From Promethearchaeota archaeon (GTDB lineage: Archaea; Asgardarchaeota; Lokiarchaeia; Sigyniarchaeales; SOKP01), in NCBI GenBank assembly GCA_019894815.1, contig JAGXNU010000132.1, forward strand, positions 1 through 5,990: a stretch of 5,990 nt of DNA. The letters are read 5' to 3'. The notes below the pieces were generated by a model. It worked only from the letters and a program-made list of their open reading frames with translations. It made no database searches and was not told where the DNA came from. Below are positions 5,479 to 5,990 of the stretch, piece after piece. The position numbers were made by a program, and so were the translations under genes. How positions within the stretch are numbered: position 1 is the first letter of the stretch; each line of letters starts with the position of its first letter.

Positions 5479-5990
5479 ATGAAAATTTTACGTACGCCTG
5501 ATGATAGATTTATGGATCTCATTGACTTTCCATTTGAACCAAGGTATCAAGAAGTTGATGGGATTAGAATACACTACTTAGATGAAGGGTTTAATGATTC
5601 AGAAGTCATATTATTAATGCACGGAGAACCATCTTGGTCCTTTTTATATAGATACATGATTCCTCTATTAGTGGACGCGGGATTTAGAGTTGTCGCTCCA
5701 GATCTAGTTGGATTTGGGCGATCTGATAAACCAGCGGAACAAACCGATCATACATATCGAAAGCACGTTGATTGGATGACTAAATGGCTATTATCTTTGG
5801 ATCTTAGAAACATTACTCTATTTTGTCAAGATTGGGGTTCACTTATCGGTTTAAGAATAGCTATAGAAAATCAAGATCGATTTAAAAGAATTGTTTTATC
5901 GAATGGGGGGTTACCAACAGGGGAACAGAAAATGAGCAATGCATTTACAAATTGGCGAGAGTTTTCAAGAACTACACCTGATTTCAGCAC
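5479..5990 (+). CDS. Haloalkane dehalogenase-like alpha/beta hydrolase, 3'-truncated by window end
   Basis: 170 codons are visible of a family that is usually about 300 residues. The pattern fits haloalkane dehalogenases of the DhlA-like subfamily (HLD-I), which hydrolyse carbon-halogen bonds in the cytoplasm through an Asp nucleophile. HGEPSWSFLYRYMIP (48-62) carries the oxyanion-hole/HGEP..W motif. APDLVGFGRSDKP (73-85) is the usual PD..GFG.SDKP strand-loop. CQDWGSLIG (116-124) is the nucleophile elbow, with D118 as predicted nucleophile and W119 as predicted first halide-binding residue. GLPTGEQKMSNAFTNWREF (144-162) is the start of the cap; its W159 is positioned like the second halide-binding tryptophan (Trp175) of DhlA. 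The elbow has QDWGS instead of the more common QDWGG. The catalytic acid and His lie beyond the window and could not be checked. Epoxide hydrolase is the main alternative, but HGEP and QDWG favour dehalogenase. The gene is divergent from the flavoprotein operon. Substrate and actual dehalogenation are unproven. Confidence 0.88.
   Translation, partial: MKILRTPDDRFMDLIDFPFEPRYQEVDGIRIHYLDEGFNDSEVILLMHGEPSWSFLYRYMIPLLVDAGFRVVAPDLVGFGRSDKPAEQTDHTYRKHVDWMTKWLLSLDLRNITLFCQDWGSLIGLRIAIENQDRFKRIVLSNGGLPTGEQKMSNAFTNWREFSRTTPDFS

Overview
This is an AT-rich window (roughly one third G+C by eye) from a metagenomic or single-cell assembly. Its first 24 bases are leftover Nextera/Tn5 sequencing adapter, not biology, so genomic sequence starts at about base 25. 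The organism cannot be fixed from this window. Low GC, archaeal-style TATA-like boxes, GGTG-type ribosome binding sites and the gene mix fit an Asgard (Lokiarchaeia-like) archaeon. The same flavoprotein/Fe-S families also occur in anaerobic Desulfobacterota-type bacteria, so this assignment is an inference of moderate to low confidence.

Layout: five genes lie head to tail on the minus strand, transcribed right to left, with gaps of 2 to about 40 bases; they look like one operon. In transcription order they are: a GlcD-like FAD-binding oxidoreductase (5317-3842); an Fe-S protein with two N-terminal cluster motifs and two CCG domains (3829-2519); a second FAD-binding (PCMH-fold) oxidoreductase (2516-957); a small SCP2 (sterol carrier)-like protein (922-515); and the N-terminal half of a CrtC/AttH-like lipocalin-fold protein (476 to the contig edge). 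The last gene starts with TTG and is cut off by the adapter junction. On the plus strand, a haloalkane dehalogenase-like alpha/beta hydrolase starts at 5479 and runs off the right edge.

The two transcription units diverge from an AT-rich intergenic region (about 5318-5478). It holds a 15-bp, partly palindromic sequence repeated exactly 26 bp apart and a 9-bp-arm inverted repeat.

Working model (inference): the two flavoproteins and the CCG Fe-S protein form a complex laid out like glycolate oxidase GlcD/GlcF/GlcE. It would oxidise a substrate at one or both flavins and pass electrons through Fe-S clusters to a quinone, heterodisulfide or another carrier. The SCP2-like and CrtC/AttH-like genes suggest a hydrophobic (lipid, isoprenoid or sterol-like) substrate. 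The divergent dehalogenase-like hydrolase may belong to the same catabolic module. No tRNA, rRNA, CRISPR array, insertion sequence or clear terminator was seen, and no gene-free stretch exceeds 300 bases.
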